Below, in pieces: positions 37,795-46,185 of a stretch of 50,994 bases of DNA. The DNA is from Clostridia bacterium (GTDB taxonomy: Bacteria; Bacillota; Clostridia; Oscillospirales; CAG-272): NCBI GenBank assembly GCA_017481495.1, contig JAFUPC010000123.1, forward strand, positions 1-50,994, in the 5' to 3' direction. The number at the start of each line of letters is the position of its first letter. Position 1 is the first letter of the stretch. Made by a program: the position numbers and the translations under genes. The notes under the pieces are model-generated. The model was not told the DNA's origin, did not search any database, and was given only the letters and a program-made list of their open reading frames with translations.

Positions 37795-40314
37795 TTATTC
37801 CTCATCGTTGTCAAAGTCGTTGAGGGAGCCGATGGCGCCGACGAACCAGCCGTTTTCGACAACCTCATTGCCCGTGCGGACGAGATATTCGATCTCGGGG
37901 TCTTCCTCGCCTGTGGTCAGGGACTGGTACATTTTGACGGCTTTCGTTCCCCAATCGCGGAAATTGAGATAGTTGCGTTCCGCATATGGGCGTGCATACT
38001 GCACATCCAGTTCCAAAAACGCCAGCCGCTTGTAAAGCTCATACCGGTCGGCATAGCGTTCTTCTGCGGAGAGCAGAACGGCTTTCGCTTCTTCATACTG
38101 CCCGATGCTTTGCAGGCATACCGACAGATTCAGCCACTCCGTTAAGGTCGCATAACCGGAATCCACGATGGTGCGGTACGCATCCGCCGCTGTTCCGACC
38201 GCCGAGACGGCGGTGTCCGTGTCCCCCTCGGCATCGGCGGCAGTCCCCAAGGAAAGTGCCGTCTGCGCAAGCCGTCCCAGGACCGGAATGCGGTAGGCAC
38301 TTGCGGCGGAAATGGCATCTGCGCCCGCGGTGAGTGCTTCGGTGCGCAGTTTCAGAGATGCCGTATCCTCCTCGCCGTACATGGCGGCGAGAACGTCGTC
38401 GCGCCCGATGAGTGCGTGGGCGGTGACGGCATCGTCGTCCGTGCTTTGCGCAAAACACATCTCGTATGCCGCAAGGCTGTCCTCGTATTCTCCGCGCGCC
38501 GAGAAAATTTCCCCTTGCAGAAGCGACAGTCCCGCGCCGGAAAGACCAAGCGCTTCTGCCTGCCGCAGGGCTTCGTCGGCGGTATCCGTCTGTCCGCACC
38601 GCACGAGCGCAATGCCGTAATCGCGGTAGTAAAGCGGCTTCGTTCCGTCACAGAACACCGCCATGCGCAGACCCTCCGCCGCCGAAATATAGTCTTCCAG
38701 AGCAAGATAACTGCACCCGATGAGATAATACCCCTCCCCGAGCACGGTGCCCTCCGTGATATACGGCTTGTCAAGGAGATTGTCGCTGATATATCCAGGT
38801 ACGGCTTCATACTGTCCCGCGTCGTACATCGTCTGTGCTTCGGTCAGGGCGTTTGCGGTAGCCGTTTCAATTTTCATGCTTCCGCCAAGATAGATGCCAA
38901 TTGCCCCGGCGCACAGGAGCATGACAAGCACGATGACCGTCATATCCTGCGCAAACCGCATCCGCTTGTAGCGTTTCGTCGATTTCGCCAGTTTGTCAAG
39001 GGCGGAGAGAAGCTTGTCCGCCGATGGGAAGCGTTTTCGGGGGTCGGATTCCATGCCGTGGCGCAGAATGTCCGCAAACGCATCGTTGACATTGGGCAGA
39101 AGCTTTTCGGCAGGAATCTGCTTCGTATCCGCACCCGCCGGAAGCGGCCGGTGCCCTGTCAGAAGATGGTACATCGTCGCGCACGCGCTGTAAATGTCGC
39201 TTTTCGCATCCACGACCAGCGTTTCTCCGAACGCCCGCCCGATCTTGTCGGCTTCGTCTTCCAGATATGCAAAGAGCGAACCGGGTTTTCCGATGTGACC
39301 GGGGGTTTTGCCGTTTACGTTTGCAAATGCGGGAGAACCGGGTGCGACGGTCGGCGTTCCGACAGTCGGTGTTCCGACAGTCGGTGTTACGACAGTTGCC
39401 GTCTTGACGGTTGCGGTCTGCGCGATGCCCGCAGGCGAAATGTTCCCGAGCGTGGTACGCCCGAGCGTGGTACGCTCCGCATCCTCTTTGAGATACGTCC
39501 GTGCTTCGTCGTCAAGGTAGGTGCGGTCGGGATCATTGTCCAGATGGGTATGATCCACTGCCGTATTCACGGCTGCCGTATTCACGGTTGCCGCATTCGC
39601 GGGTGATGCATTCACGGGTGATGCATTCACGGGTGATGCATTCACGGGTGATGCGGTGGGTGCCGCAGGTGCGGTTGCCGGTGCGGATGCGGTCGCCGTC
39701 CCGTGCGTTTTCTGCTTGTGCCGCACGAATGCCCACAGCTGTTCCGGCGGCGCGTATCCCGGCGTGTAGCCGATGGTGTCGTCCACCGCATCCGCCTGCA
39801 GGGTCGAGACATTGAAGTCGATGAGACACAAGTCGCCCGTGGGGGTCAGCATAATGTTTGCAGGCTTGATGTCGGCGTGGATGATGTGTCCCGGGGAATT
39901 GTGCAGGTAAGACAGCACCCCGGCAAGCTGGCGCATGAGTTTTATGACCTCTTTTTCCGTAAAACGACGCCCGCCGTCGAGATGCTCTTTTAAGGATTTG
40001 CCCTCGATGAACTCCATGACGGTGTAAACGTCGTTTCCGTACTGCCAGAAGTCGAAAATCTGCGGCAGACAGGTGTGTTTCAGGTTCAGGAGAACTTCCA
40101 TCTCGCGGCGCGAACCGATGGTGTCGATGTGCTCCGCGCGGATCTTTTTCAGTACGACCTTGACCCCGAGCCGCCGGTGGATGCCCGCATAAATGACACC
40201 GCCGCCGCCCGTCGTGTTGAGCACGCGGATGTCGTCGTAATTCGCCCGCAGCGCGGCTTCAAATTCGGCGGAATTGTGGTATGCCGGCGTTCCGCTTGTG
40301 ATTGTTTCAGACAT
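37795..40314 (-). CDS. Hanks-type Ser/Thr kinase with Thr-rich insert and TPR sensor domain
   Basis: An 839-residue kinase. The catalytic core is complete: beta-3 Lys56 (VVLKKI), HAD148 in IIHADIKPANIM, DFN at 166-168 (in place of DFG), APPE (188-191) and Asp373 in KSDIYS. Between APPE and that Asp there is an insert of about 170 residues (199-369), low in complexity, with tandem PVNAS, five [RH]T[HYT]L units (256-288) and TPTVG repeats. This could be a cluster of autophosphorylation sites. A membrane helix (458-477) leads to an external TPR-like region (484-800). ATG 40314 is followed by no closer ATG. Neighbours are a PP2C phosphatase and an FHA protein, so a full write/erase/read set is present. 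Confidence 0.9.
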   Translation of the reverse strand: MSETITSGTPAYHNSAEFEAALRANYDDIRVLNTTGGGGVIYAGIHRRLGVKVVLKKIRAEHIDTIGSRREMEVLLNLKHTCLPQIFDFWQYGNDVYTVMEFIEGKSLKEHLDGGRRFTEKEVIKLMRQLAGVLSYLHNSPGHIIHADIKPANIMLTPTGDLCLIDFNVSTLQADAVDDTIGYTPGYAPPEQLWAFVRHKQKTHGTATASAPATAPAAPTASPVNASPVNASPVNASPANAATVNTAAVNTAVDHTHLDNDPDRTYLDDEARTYLKEDAERTTLGRTTLGNISPAGIAQTATVKTATVVTPTVGTPTVGTPTVAPGSPAFANVNGKTPGHIGKPGSLFAYLEDEADKIGRAFGETLVVDAKSDIYSACATMYHLLTGHRPLPAGADTKQIPAEKLLPNVNDAFADILRHGMESDPRKRFPSADKLLSALDKLAKSTKRYKRMRFAQDMTVIVLVMLLCAGAIGIYLGGSMKIETATANALTEAQTMYDAGQYEAVPGYISDNLLDKPYITEGTVLGEGYYLIGCSYLALEDYISAAEGLRMAVFCDGTKPLYYRDYGIALVRCGQTDTADEALRQAEALGLSGAGLSLLQGEIFSARGEYEDSLAAYEMCFAQSTDDDAVTAHALIGRDDVLAAMYGEEDTASLKLRTEALTAGADAISAASAYRIPVLGRLAQTALSLGTAADAEGDTDTAVSAVGTAADAYRTIVDSGYATLTEWLNLSVCLQSIGQYEEAKAVLLSAEERYADRYELYKRLAFLELDVQYARPYAERNYLNFRDWGTKAVKMYQSLTTGEEDPEIEYLVRTGNEVVENGWFVGAIGSLNDFDNDEE
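39345..39389 (-). repeat. Tandem 15-bp repeat encoding TPTVG units
   Basis: Three copies of a 15-bp unit (CCGACAGTCGGTGTT on the plus strand), within the kinase insert. The length is a multiple of 3, so copy number can vary without breaking the frame. Confidence 0.75.
39571..39654 (-). repeat. Tandem 15-bp repeat encoding NASPV units
   Basis: GGGTGATGCATTCAC is repeated three times exactly (39601-39645) with degenerate copies on both sides, encoding the PVNAS run in the kinase insert. Confidence 0.8.
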
Positions 40315-40385
40315 GGTGGTTTTGTGATCCTTTTGTTGTTGGTCTTATGTGATTGATTTTATGTCTGTGGTATATTGTATCGCTT

Positions 40386-40520
40386 AAAACCTTGCTTTGG
40401 CAAGGATACAACCAGGAAAGTGCGCACGAGAAACCTTCCCTCTTGATGGACACGCGTCAGCGGTGGATGAGGTATGTCACCGCTTCACGGTGACCGCGGG
40501 CGGCAGATTTCTGCCCCTAC
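40386..40520 (+). repeat. Composite repeat between PP2C and kinase genes
   Basis: The left part (40386-40436, AACCTTGCTTTGGCAAGGAT ... GTGCGCACGAGAAACC) belongs to the family at 44577-44630. The right part has GTCACCG/CGGTGAC (40476-40494) and GGGCGGCAGATTTCTGCCCC, then TAC, as in element B. So two repeat families lie side by side in the gap that separates phosphatase and kinase. Confidence 0.6.
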
Positions 40521-40565
40521 AAATACAGAAAAGGCGGTGCCCCGTTCCTTATGCTGATATTCTCT

Positions 40566-41426
40566 TCATATTCCCAATACCGTCTTCTCCGCATCCTCCT
40601 CCACCCCCGTATCCTTTTGGGGCGGCGTGTCGTTTGGTCGGTGCAGGTACAGCACCGCCGAGAGGTTGTCGGTCTCGCCGCGCGCGATCATATTCTGTGC
40701 CGCGCGGGAAAGGGCGGCGGGGATGTCCTCGCCGGAGACAGCGGATTTCCAGAGCCCCTGCGCATCGTGTTCGGTGAGATGATGATAGAAGCCGTCGGAG
40801 CAGGCAAGGAGCATATCGCCCGGCAGAAGCGTTCCCCCATAGGCGCAGAACGACAGCACGGGGTGGATTCCCATGCAGTTGGAGAGAAAGCTGCGCATCC
40901 GCCCGTTCTGCTCCCGCCAGACACATTCGTCCTCGGTCAGACAGAGAAGGCGCAGACCGGCGGGGTCGCCCGGACGGTAACGGTAGATGCGGCTGTCGCC
41001 CGCGTGGATGATCTGATAGGTGTCGCCGTTCAGAAGAAAGCCGGAAAAGGTCGTTCCGGTGCGGATGCGGTAATTTTTTGCGGTATCGCAGAGCGTAGCG
41101 TTCCACCCCTCGGCGGCATCGCGGAAATGGGAGAACAGAATGCCGTTCTCCGTCGTCCCCGGTTCCACCCAGGAGTCGAGCGAATCGGCAAAGCGTGCCA
41201 TCTCCGCCGTGACAACGCCCGATGCAAGGTCGCCGCGTTCCATGCCGCCGACACCATCACAGACGGCGCACAGCACAAGCGGCACATTCGGGGGATTTTT
41301 TTTGTTTTTTGCAGAAAAGACGCGGCAGAATACCGCGTCCTGGTTCTCGGGGCGGTGAGCGCCGCGGTCGGTATAGCTGCCGCATAAAATTGCGCCCTGC
41401 CGAGATTTTTTGGTAAAGTTCAGCAT
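40566..41426 (-). CDS. PP2C-type protein Ser/Thr phosphatase
   Basis: A 286-residue metal-dependent phosphatase. Metal ligands and motifs are present: SYTDRGAHRPENQDAVF, AVCDGVGGMERGDLAS, HAGDSRIYRYR, LLACSDGFYHHL and GETDNLSAVL. It should remove phosphate from targets of the adjacent kinase. ATG 41426 is preferred; the upstream extension overlaps the FHA gene and lacks homology. It lies 7 nt after the FHA gene and about 250 bp (with a repeat) before the kinase gene. Confidence 0.93.
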   Translation of the reverse strand: MLNFTKKSRQGAILCGSYTDRGAHRPENQDAVFCRVFSAKNKKNPPNVPLVLCAVCDGVGGMERGDLASGVVTAEMARFADSLDSWVEPGTTENGILFSHFRDAAEGWNATLCDTAKNYRIRTGTTFSGFLLNGDTYQIIHAGDSRIYRYRPGDPAGLRLLCLTEDECVWREQNGRMRSFLSNCMGIHPVLSFCAYGGTLLPGDMLLACSDGFYHHLTEHDAQGLWKSAVSGEDIPAALSRAAQNMIARGETDNLSAVLYLHRPNDTPPQKDTGVEEDAEKTVLGI

Positions 41427-41433
41427 TGGTGTT

Positions 41434-43122
41434 TCAGATATGTACCCGATACCGGATCGGCTGGCGTTCCACGAACGTAATGACCGCGCCGTCGGAAAGG
41501 GGATACGATGCGTTCGGCACAAGGCGTTCGCCGTTGAGCAGGGTGAAATATGCCGAGCCAAGGTCGGTTAAAGACAGAGAGCCGTCCGGATTTCTGGTAA
41601 TGCGCGCATGGCGGCGGGAGACACCCGTATAGGTTTCCGGGAACGCCATGTCGGGGCGCGTGCCGTCCCGCGACACACGGCCGATTTCGAGAAACGCCTT
41701 TTCAAAGGACAGCGAAACCTTTGCCGGGCAGTCGCCGTACTGCGTGTCCATCAGCTCCAGATATTTTTCGTTTCCGAAGCCGACATCCATATCGAGGGTC
41801 GTGCGGTCGCCGCCCATGAACGTTGGGGTGTCGCCGCCGAAGCCCTGCATCGGTGTCTGGATGGGGGGCTGCGCAGGGGTTTGCGCAGGGGTCTGAACTG
41901 GGGTCTGCGCAGGGGTCTGATTTCCCTGAACGTTCAGTCCGGCAAGCGGATCGCTTGCCTTTGTGCCGCCGAAGAGATTGAAGCCGCCCGATTTTTTCTG
42001 TGCGGGTTCCTTTGCGGGCTTTGCACCGCCGCCGTTTCCGAACAGACCGCCGAGAATGCCGCCGCCGTTCTGCGCGGATGCGCCGCCCGTCTGAGACCGG
42101 GAATCGGCAGGCTTTTTCTGGCTTCCGCTTCCGCCGAACAGACCTTCAATGATGTTGTCCTCCTGGGAGGGCGGGGTATATCCTCCGACTGCGCCGGTGG
42201 TGGTGCCGGCTGTTCCCGTTCCTGTCTGTGCCGGGGTATCCGATGCGGGAGTCCCTGCGGCAGGTGCGGATGCGTTGTCCGTCTTCGGTGCGGTGGTGAT
42301 GCCGAGGAAATCGAGAATGCCCTTTTTCTGCGGCTGGGGCGCGCCGCCGGATGCGGACAGCAGATCAACGGCGGTGTTACTACCGGCAGTATTACTGCCG
42401 CCGGTATTGCTGTTGCCGGTTTGTTCAGCCGGTGCGGAACCGAATGCCGCCGCGGGTGTGGATGCCGGTGTCGTCGATGCGGGGGGGGCGGAAGTGCTTG
42501 TTGCGGCAACAGAACTGTTTCCGGCAACGGAACTGTTTCCGGCAACGGAAACGTTGCCATCAATGCCCCGCTCGGCTTCTTCCTTGAACATCCGGTACAG
42601 TTCCCCGAGCGTGACGCTTCCCGCGCGGAAGCGGTTGATGACACGGAGCTGAAGCGCGCTGTCGTCGGAGATGGTAATATAGGTCAGAACGGATTCCGCA
42701 AAGGAGAGAATTTCTTCGTCGGTCGCGCGCATCGTATCCGCCGGCAGATAGGCGTACAGAAATGCGCCGGTGCTTTTATTGCGCAGGATATACTGCGGGT
42801 CGATACAGATGCTGTGATAGTCAAGGAACCAGTCGCGGCAGGTGATGAACGGCTCCAATAAGTCGATGGCAAGCCGCAGATACTGCCGCCGCGTCAATGC
42901 CGCATCAATGGAATATTTGAGAGCGGTTGCGTTGACAAGCCGGTAACGCAGGGTGATATTGCCGTTCAGCTCCATGATCTGCATCGGCAGAAGAAACGCG
43001 GGGCAGTCCTCCATCAGCATCCGGACGGCGATCTCATCGTAAACCGCATCCGGCGCGGGCGTGACGTTCAGATAATTCGCTTCCGCGGAGGAAACAAGGG
43101 AAAACTGTGTTGTATTGTACAT
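41434..43122 (-). CDS. DUF6382-like and FHA-domain protein
   Basis: A 562-residue protein. The N-terminal 190 residues resemble DUF6382, a domain often joined to FHA in Clostridia. A long low-complexity centre (about 195-465) has short repeats of NSSVAG, GSNTA and TPAQ. The C-terminal FHA domain (about 470-562) keeps the phosphothreonine-binding motifs: EIGRVSRDG, SRRHARI and LNGERL. FHA domains bind phosphothreonine peptides, so it is the natural reader for the neighbouring kinase. No signal peptide or membrane helix is evident. AAGGAG precedes ATG 43122. Confidence 0.85.
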   Translation of the reverse strand: MYNTTQFSLVSSAEANYLNVTPAPDAVYDEIAVRMLMEDCPAFLLPMQIMELNGNITLRYRLVNATALKYSIDAALTRRQYLRLAIDLLEPFITCRDWFLDYHSICIDPQYILRNKSTGAFLYAYLPADTMRATDEEILSFAESVLTYITISDDSALQLRVINRFRAGSVTLGELYRMFKEEAERGIDGNVSVAGNSSVAGNSSVAATSTSAPPASTTPASTPAAAFGSAPAEQTGNSNTGGSNTAGSNTAVDLLSASGGAPQPQKKGILDFLGITTAPKTDNASAPAAGTPASDTPAQTGTGTAGTTTGAVGGYTPPSQEDNIIEGLFGGSGSQKKPADSRSQTGGASAQNGGGILGGLFGNGGGAKPAKEPAQKKSGGFNLFGGTKASDPLAGLNVQGNQTPAQTPVQTPAQTPAQPPIQTPMQGFGGDTPTFMGGDRTTLDMDVGFGNEKYLELMDTQYGDCPAKVSLSFEKAFLEIGRVSRDGTRPDMAFPETYTGVSRRHARITRNPDGSLSLTDLGSAYFTLLNGERLVPNASYPLSDGAVITFVERQPIRYRVHI

Positions 43123-43134
43123 GATATGATCTCC

Positions 43135-44457
43135 TTAAATACCCGGGTATTCCAGTTTGATAATCGCCGCACCGTTCGGCGTGTCGGCAACGGCAACACC
43201 GCCGTGGAACGCGCCGGCATCGTAGAACACGGACGAAATGACGACCTCACCTGCGGCGGAAATGTAGCACCATTCGTCCCCCACCTTCACAGCGGCAAGA
43301 TTTTCGGAGAACGATTTCGCATCGTCATACTGATAGTCGATAACCAGATTGCCCGCGCGGTCAATGAAGCCCCATTTGCCGTCATCATTGGCAACGGCGA
43401 GATAGCCCGACGAATCCTCGGGTGCGCGCGCGCCGGCAAAGGAACCGGGAACGGCGTTTCCGCCGGAGGTGTTGATATAGTACCATTTGTCGCCGTACTG
43501 CACCGCAGCAAGACCGCCGGAGAACGCCTCTCCGAGCGAATTCACCTCCACACTGTCAAACTGCGCCGCGCCGTATGCCGTGCCGCCCTCGTCAATGACA
43601 CCCCATTTTCCGCCGGTCTTTGCAAGGAGGATACCTTTGTTTGACAGGGTCAGCTCTTCATAGGTATTGCTTTTCAGAACGAAATCCGCATTGTAAATGC
43701 CCCACGCGCCGTCCTCTTCCCCTTCCCCTATGATGCGGGAAGACGTGATGCCGAGCACGGAGGAAAGACCCGTTTCGTCAATCGAGAATTTATCTCCGGA
43801 GGTCGTGATGACATAGTATCCCTCACCGTCGTTTACCACGGCATAACCGGAGGAATTGAAGCGGGAAACATAGTCAAACCGTGAGGTCCCAAACAGAGAT
43901 TTGCCTTTTGCCGAGATGACGGTCCAGCCATCCGCATCTTTTGCGGGCATATTGCCGCCGGAGGAGGTCGCAAGCACGGTGTCAAAGCCTGTGAAGCGGA
44001 TCTCGTATGCGTAGCGATTGGATTCATAAAGCTGGCGGCACGCCTCCGAGTCAAACAGCGCAATGCCACGCTTTGCGGCGGCAGCACCCGCTTCCACATC
44101 CCCGCGCGCAAAATAAATTTCCGCCATCGTTACATATTCCGACTCCGGCGCATATCCGGCATCCATGCGGGACTGCGACAGTTCGAGATAACTGTCCATA
44201 TCGCCGTATTCGTAGTACACGGCAAGCAGCTTTTCCTCAATGGCGCGGTTGTTGTCGGTCTCGTAGGTCAGCGCTTCCTCGTATTTCGGGATGGCGCGGA
44301 TGTAGAGGTCCTTTTCCGCAAATGCGTCGCCCGATGCACAGAGCGCGTTCTGCGTTTCGATGATCTCCTTGTCCGATGCCGCGCCGAGCACCGCCATCCA
44401 TGCGATCGCCAGCACAACGATGAGTACGGCGATAAGCAGCAGTTGTTTGCTTTTCAT
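43135..44457 (-). CDS. WG-repeat protein with membrane anchor
   Basis: A 440-residue protein with an N-terminal membrane helix (5-26), a TPR-like region (about 35-150) and WG-type repeats to the end (GKWGVIDEGG, GKWGFIDRAG, DKWYYINTSG, DEWCYISAAG). WG repeats form beta-structures used in ligand or protein binding outside the cytoplasm. AAAGGAA precedes the ATG; it lies 12 nt before the FHA gene. Likely an extracytoplasmic component of the same complex. Confidence 0.85.
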   Translation of the reverse strand: MKSKQLLLIAVLIVVLAIAWMAVLGAASDKEIIETQNALCASGDAFAEKDLYIRAIPKYEEALTYETDNNRAIEEKLLAVYYEYGDMDSYLELSQSRMDAGYAPESEYVTMAEIYFARGDVEAGAAAAKRGIALFDSEACRQLYESNRYAYEIRFTGFDTVLATSSGGNMPAKDADGWTVISAKGKSLFGTSRFDYVSRFNSSGYAVVNDGEGYYVITTSGDKFSIDETGLSSVLGITSSRIIGEGEEDGAWGIYNADFVLKSNTYEELTLSNKGILLAKTGGKWGVIDEGGTAYGAAQFDSVEVNSLGEAFSGGLAAVQYGDKWYYINTSGGNAVPGSFAGARAPEDSSGYLAVANDDGKWGFIDRAGNLVIDYQYDDAKSFSENLAAVKVGDEWCYISAAGEVVISSVFYDAGAFHGGVAVADTPNGAAIIKLEYPGI

Positions 44458-44516
44458 AGATATGTCTGTTTCCTTTCTTGCCTGTAAACGAGGGTGGATT
44501 TTGAATTTGGTGTTAT

Positions 44517-44630
44517 ATTTTATATTATGGTGTTACGCTGTGCGAATCCGGTGTTTTGTAATATCATGTTTCATTGAAATCTTTACATCGGCAAGAATGC
44601 AAGCCGAAAGGTTCGCACGATACGAGGTGC
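44517..44630 (+). repeat. Composite intergenic repeat before the WG gene
   Basis: TTTATATTATGGTGTTACGC then TGTGCGAATCCGG resembles the left end of element A (GATATTGTTTTACGCTGTGC). It is followed at 44577-44630 by CTTTACATCGGCAAGAATGC then AAGCCGAAAGGTTCGCACGA, a copy of the family at 37575 and 40386. No gene lies in 44458-44638. Confidence 0.55.
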
Positions 44631-44638
44631 CTCGTCCC

Positions 44639-45304
44639 TCATCCAACAATCACAAATGTCAATACCGTTCCCAGATACAAAAACGGCACCAGCGGGATTC
44701 CGTCCTTGACTGTGACTTTTTTGCGGATGAGCATCACGACCGAGTACACACAGCAGAGAATGACCCCGTAGGTCACAGCGCCCATCACACGTTCCCCGGT
44801 CAGATACAGTCCCATGATGACGGAGAGCTTGACGTCCCCGCCGCCCAGCTGGCGGCCGGAGATGAGGTAGCAGAGGAAGAACATGCATCCCGCCATCAGT
44901 GCCCCGCCAAGAGCGGAAAACACCCGTCCGACCCCCGCCGCTGTATCAAAGAGAATGCCAAGCGTGGCGGCAGTCACCCAGACCGCCAGCAGAACGAGCA
45001 GAATTTTGTTCGGCACGATGTGCTTTTTTAAGTCAATATGCGCAAGCAGAACCATACCCGCGGCGAAAATCACATCCAGAACCGCGGTCGGCACATCCTT
45101 TCCGTGCAGAAGATACGATGCGGCGTAGCATACGATGCACAGGCAGAGCGAGACGAGCAGTGTCCGGTTTTTCCACGGGAGGGCGGGAATGACGGAATCA
45201 TCGAATTCCTCCGGCTTCCATGCCCGGAGCAGCGCACAGCCGCCTGTGACAATGAGTGCAAGGAATATACTGCCGAGAATCGCAGATAATACAGGTATCA
45301 TCAT
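44639..45304 (-). CDS. Prepilin peptidase, A24 catalytic domain only
   Basis: A 221-residue polytopic membrane protein with both catalytic aspartates of the A24 family: Asp91 in LLAHIDLKKHIVPN and Asp157 in GGGDVKL. It cleaves the leader of Flp-type prepilins. The cysteine-rich N-terminal domain of bifunctional enzymes is missing, as in TadV/CpaA, but a separate gene for that domain lies at 32523-33044. ATG 45304 overlaps the preceding stop (ATGA), with GGAGG just upstream. Confidence 0.92.
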   Translation of the reverse strand: MMIPVLSAILGSIFLALIVTGGCALLRAWKPEEFDDSVIPALPWKNRTLLVSLCLCIVCYAASYLLHGKDVPTAVLDVIFAAGMVLLAHIDLKKHIVPNKILLVLLAVWVTAATLGILFDTAAGVGRVFSALGGALMAGCMFFLCYLISGRQLGGGDVKLSVIMGLYLTGERVMGAVTYGVILCCVYSVVMLIRKKVTVKDGIPLVPFLYLGTVLTFVIVG

Positions 45305-46167
45305 TTGTCCTCCGGAATGCCCACATTGACGACCTGGCAGTCGCCGCCCGCCCACGCACCGACGGAAACTCTCTGCACCACATGGTACGTCGATTCCGGC
45401 AGAATGTAGGAAATGAAGCTTAAATCAATGTCGTATTCGACCACGATGTCGATGATGCGCTCGTCGTCCGCATCGTCGCAGAAGATGGAAGAACCGGAGA
45501 AGTCCAGACCGTCGTAGCCGTCGTCGATGCCGAATTTTTTCAGGTAGGCATCCACGTCAAGGTCGCCCACGGAGAGATATTTTTCCGTCATCGCCCCCGC
45601 CATCGCTTCGGCGACAAGCGATTTTGCTTCGTAGGCAAGCAGGTCCGCGCCGAGATAAACGAACCCGATGATGAGACCCTTGGGGTCGGAAAAGGCGGTT
45701 TTCAGGGCTTCCACGGACGCTTTTCCGGATTCGTAGGTCGATGTTCCGGCGTTTTTCAGCGATTCCAACTGACTTTTCAGGGCGGTAACGGAGGATTCCG
45801 ACAGCTCGGACTCCTTGACGGCGGTCGTCGTGTTGTTGATCTCCCCGTACAGCTCCTGCATTTTTGTCAGGGTGTCCGTGACCTGGTCGGAGGTGTCGTC
45901 GATGGTGTCAACGTACTTTTTGCCGTCTTTTTTAATGGTATCCGATGCCGTCCGCAGGCCGAACGCATCATACAGATAGGAATACGATGCGATCTCGTGC
46001 GCGGTTTCGTTGATGGCGTACTGAATTTTGTTGTGAAGGGTGAAAATATTGATGAGAAACGCGATGCCGATGCACAGCATGATGAACGCCGTGAAGCTGA
46101 TGACCGCTTCCACAACGACAAGTCCGTTTTCATCCGAATGGGAGAATTTTTTCAATTTATCATTCAT
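45301..46167 (-). CDS. TadE-like pseudopilin protein, long form
   Basis: A 288-residue protein with a class III pilin-like N terminus: DENG followed by LVVVEAVISFTAFIML, a cleavage site with Glu at position 5 of the mature chain. The rest is extracellular, with a coiled-coil-like section (about 80-140). TadE proteins are processed minor pilins of Tad systems. It overlaps the peptidase gene by 4 nt. Confidence 0.82.
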   Translation of the reverse strand: MNDKLKKFSHSDENGLVVVEAVISFTAFIMLCIGIAFLINIFTLHNKIQYAINETAHEIASYSYLYDAFGLRTASDTIKKDGKKYVDTIDDTSDQVTDTLTKMQELYGEINNTTTAVKESELSESSVTALKSQLESLKNAGTSTYESGKASVEALKTAFSDPKGLIIGFVYLGADLLAYEAKSLVAEAMAGAMTEKYLSVGDLDVDAYLKKFGIDDGYDGLDFSGSSIFCDDADDERIIDIVVEYDIDLSFISYILPESTYHVVQRVSVGAWAGGDCQVVNVGIPEDK

Positions 46168-46185
46168 TGCAGTTTCTCCCCATTG

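Noticed and set aside
41608..42861. 417-codon open frame on the plus strand
   Set aside because: Antisense to the low-complexity centre of the FHA protein; Cys/Gly-rich composition is an artefact of that tract.
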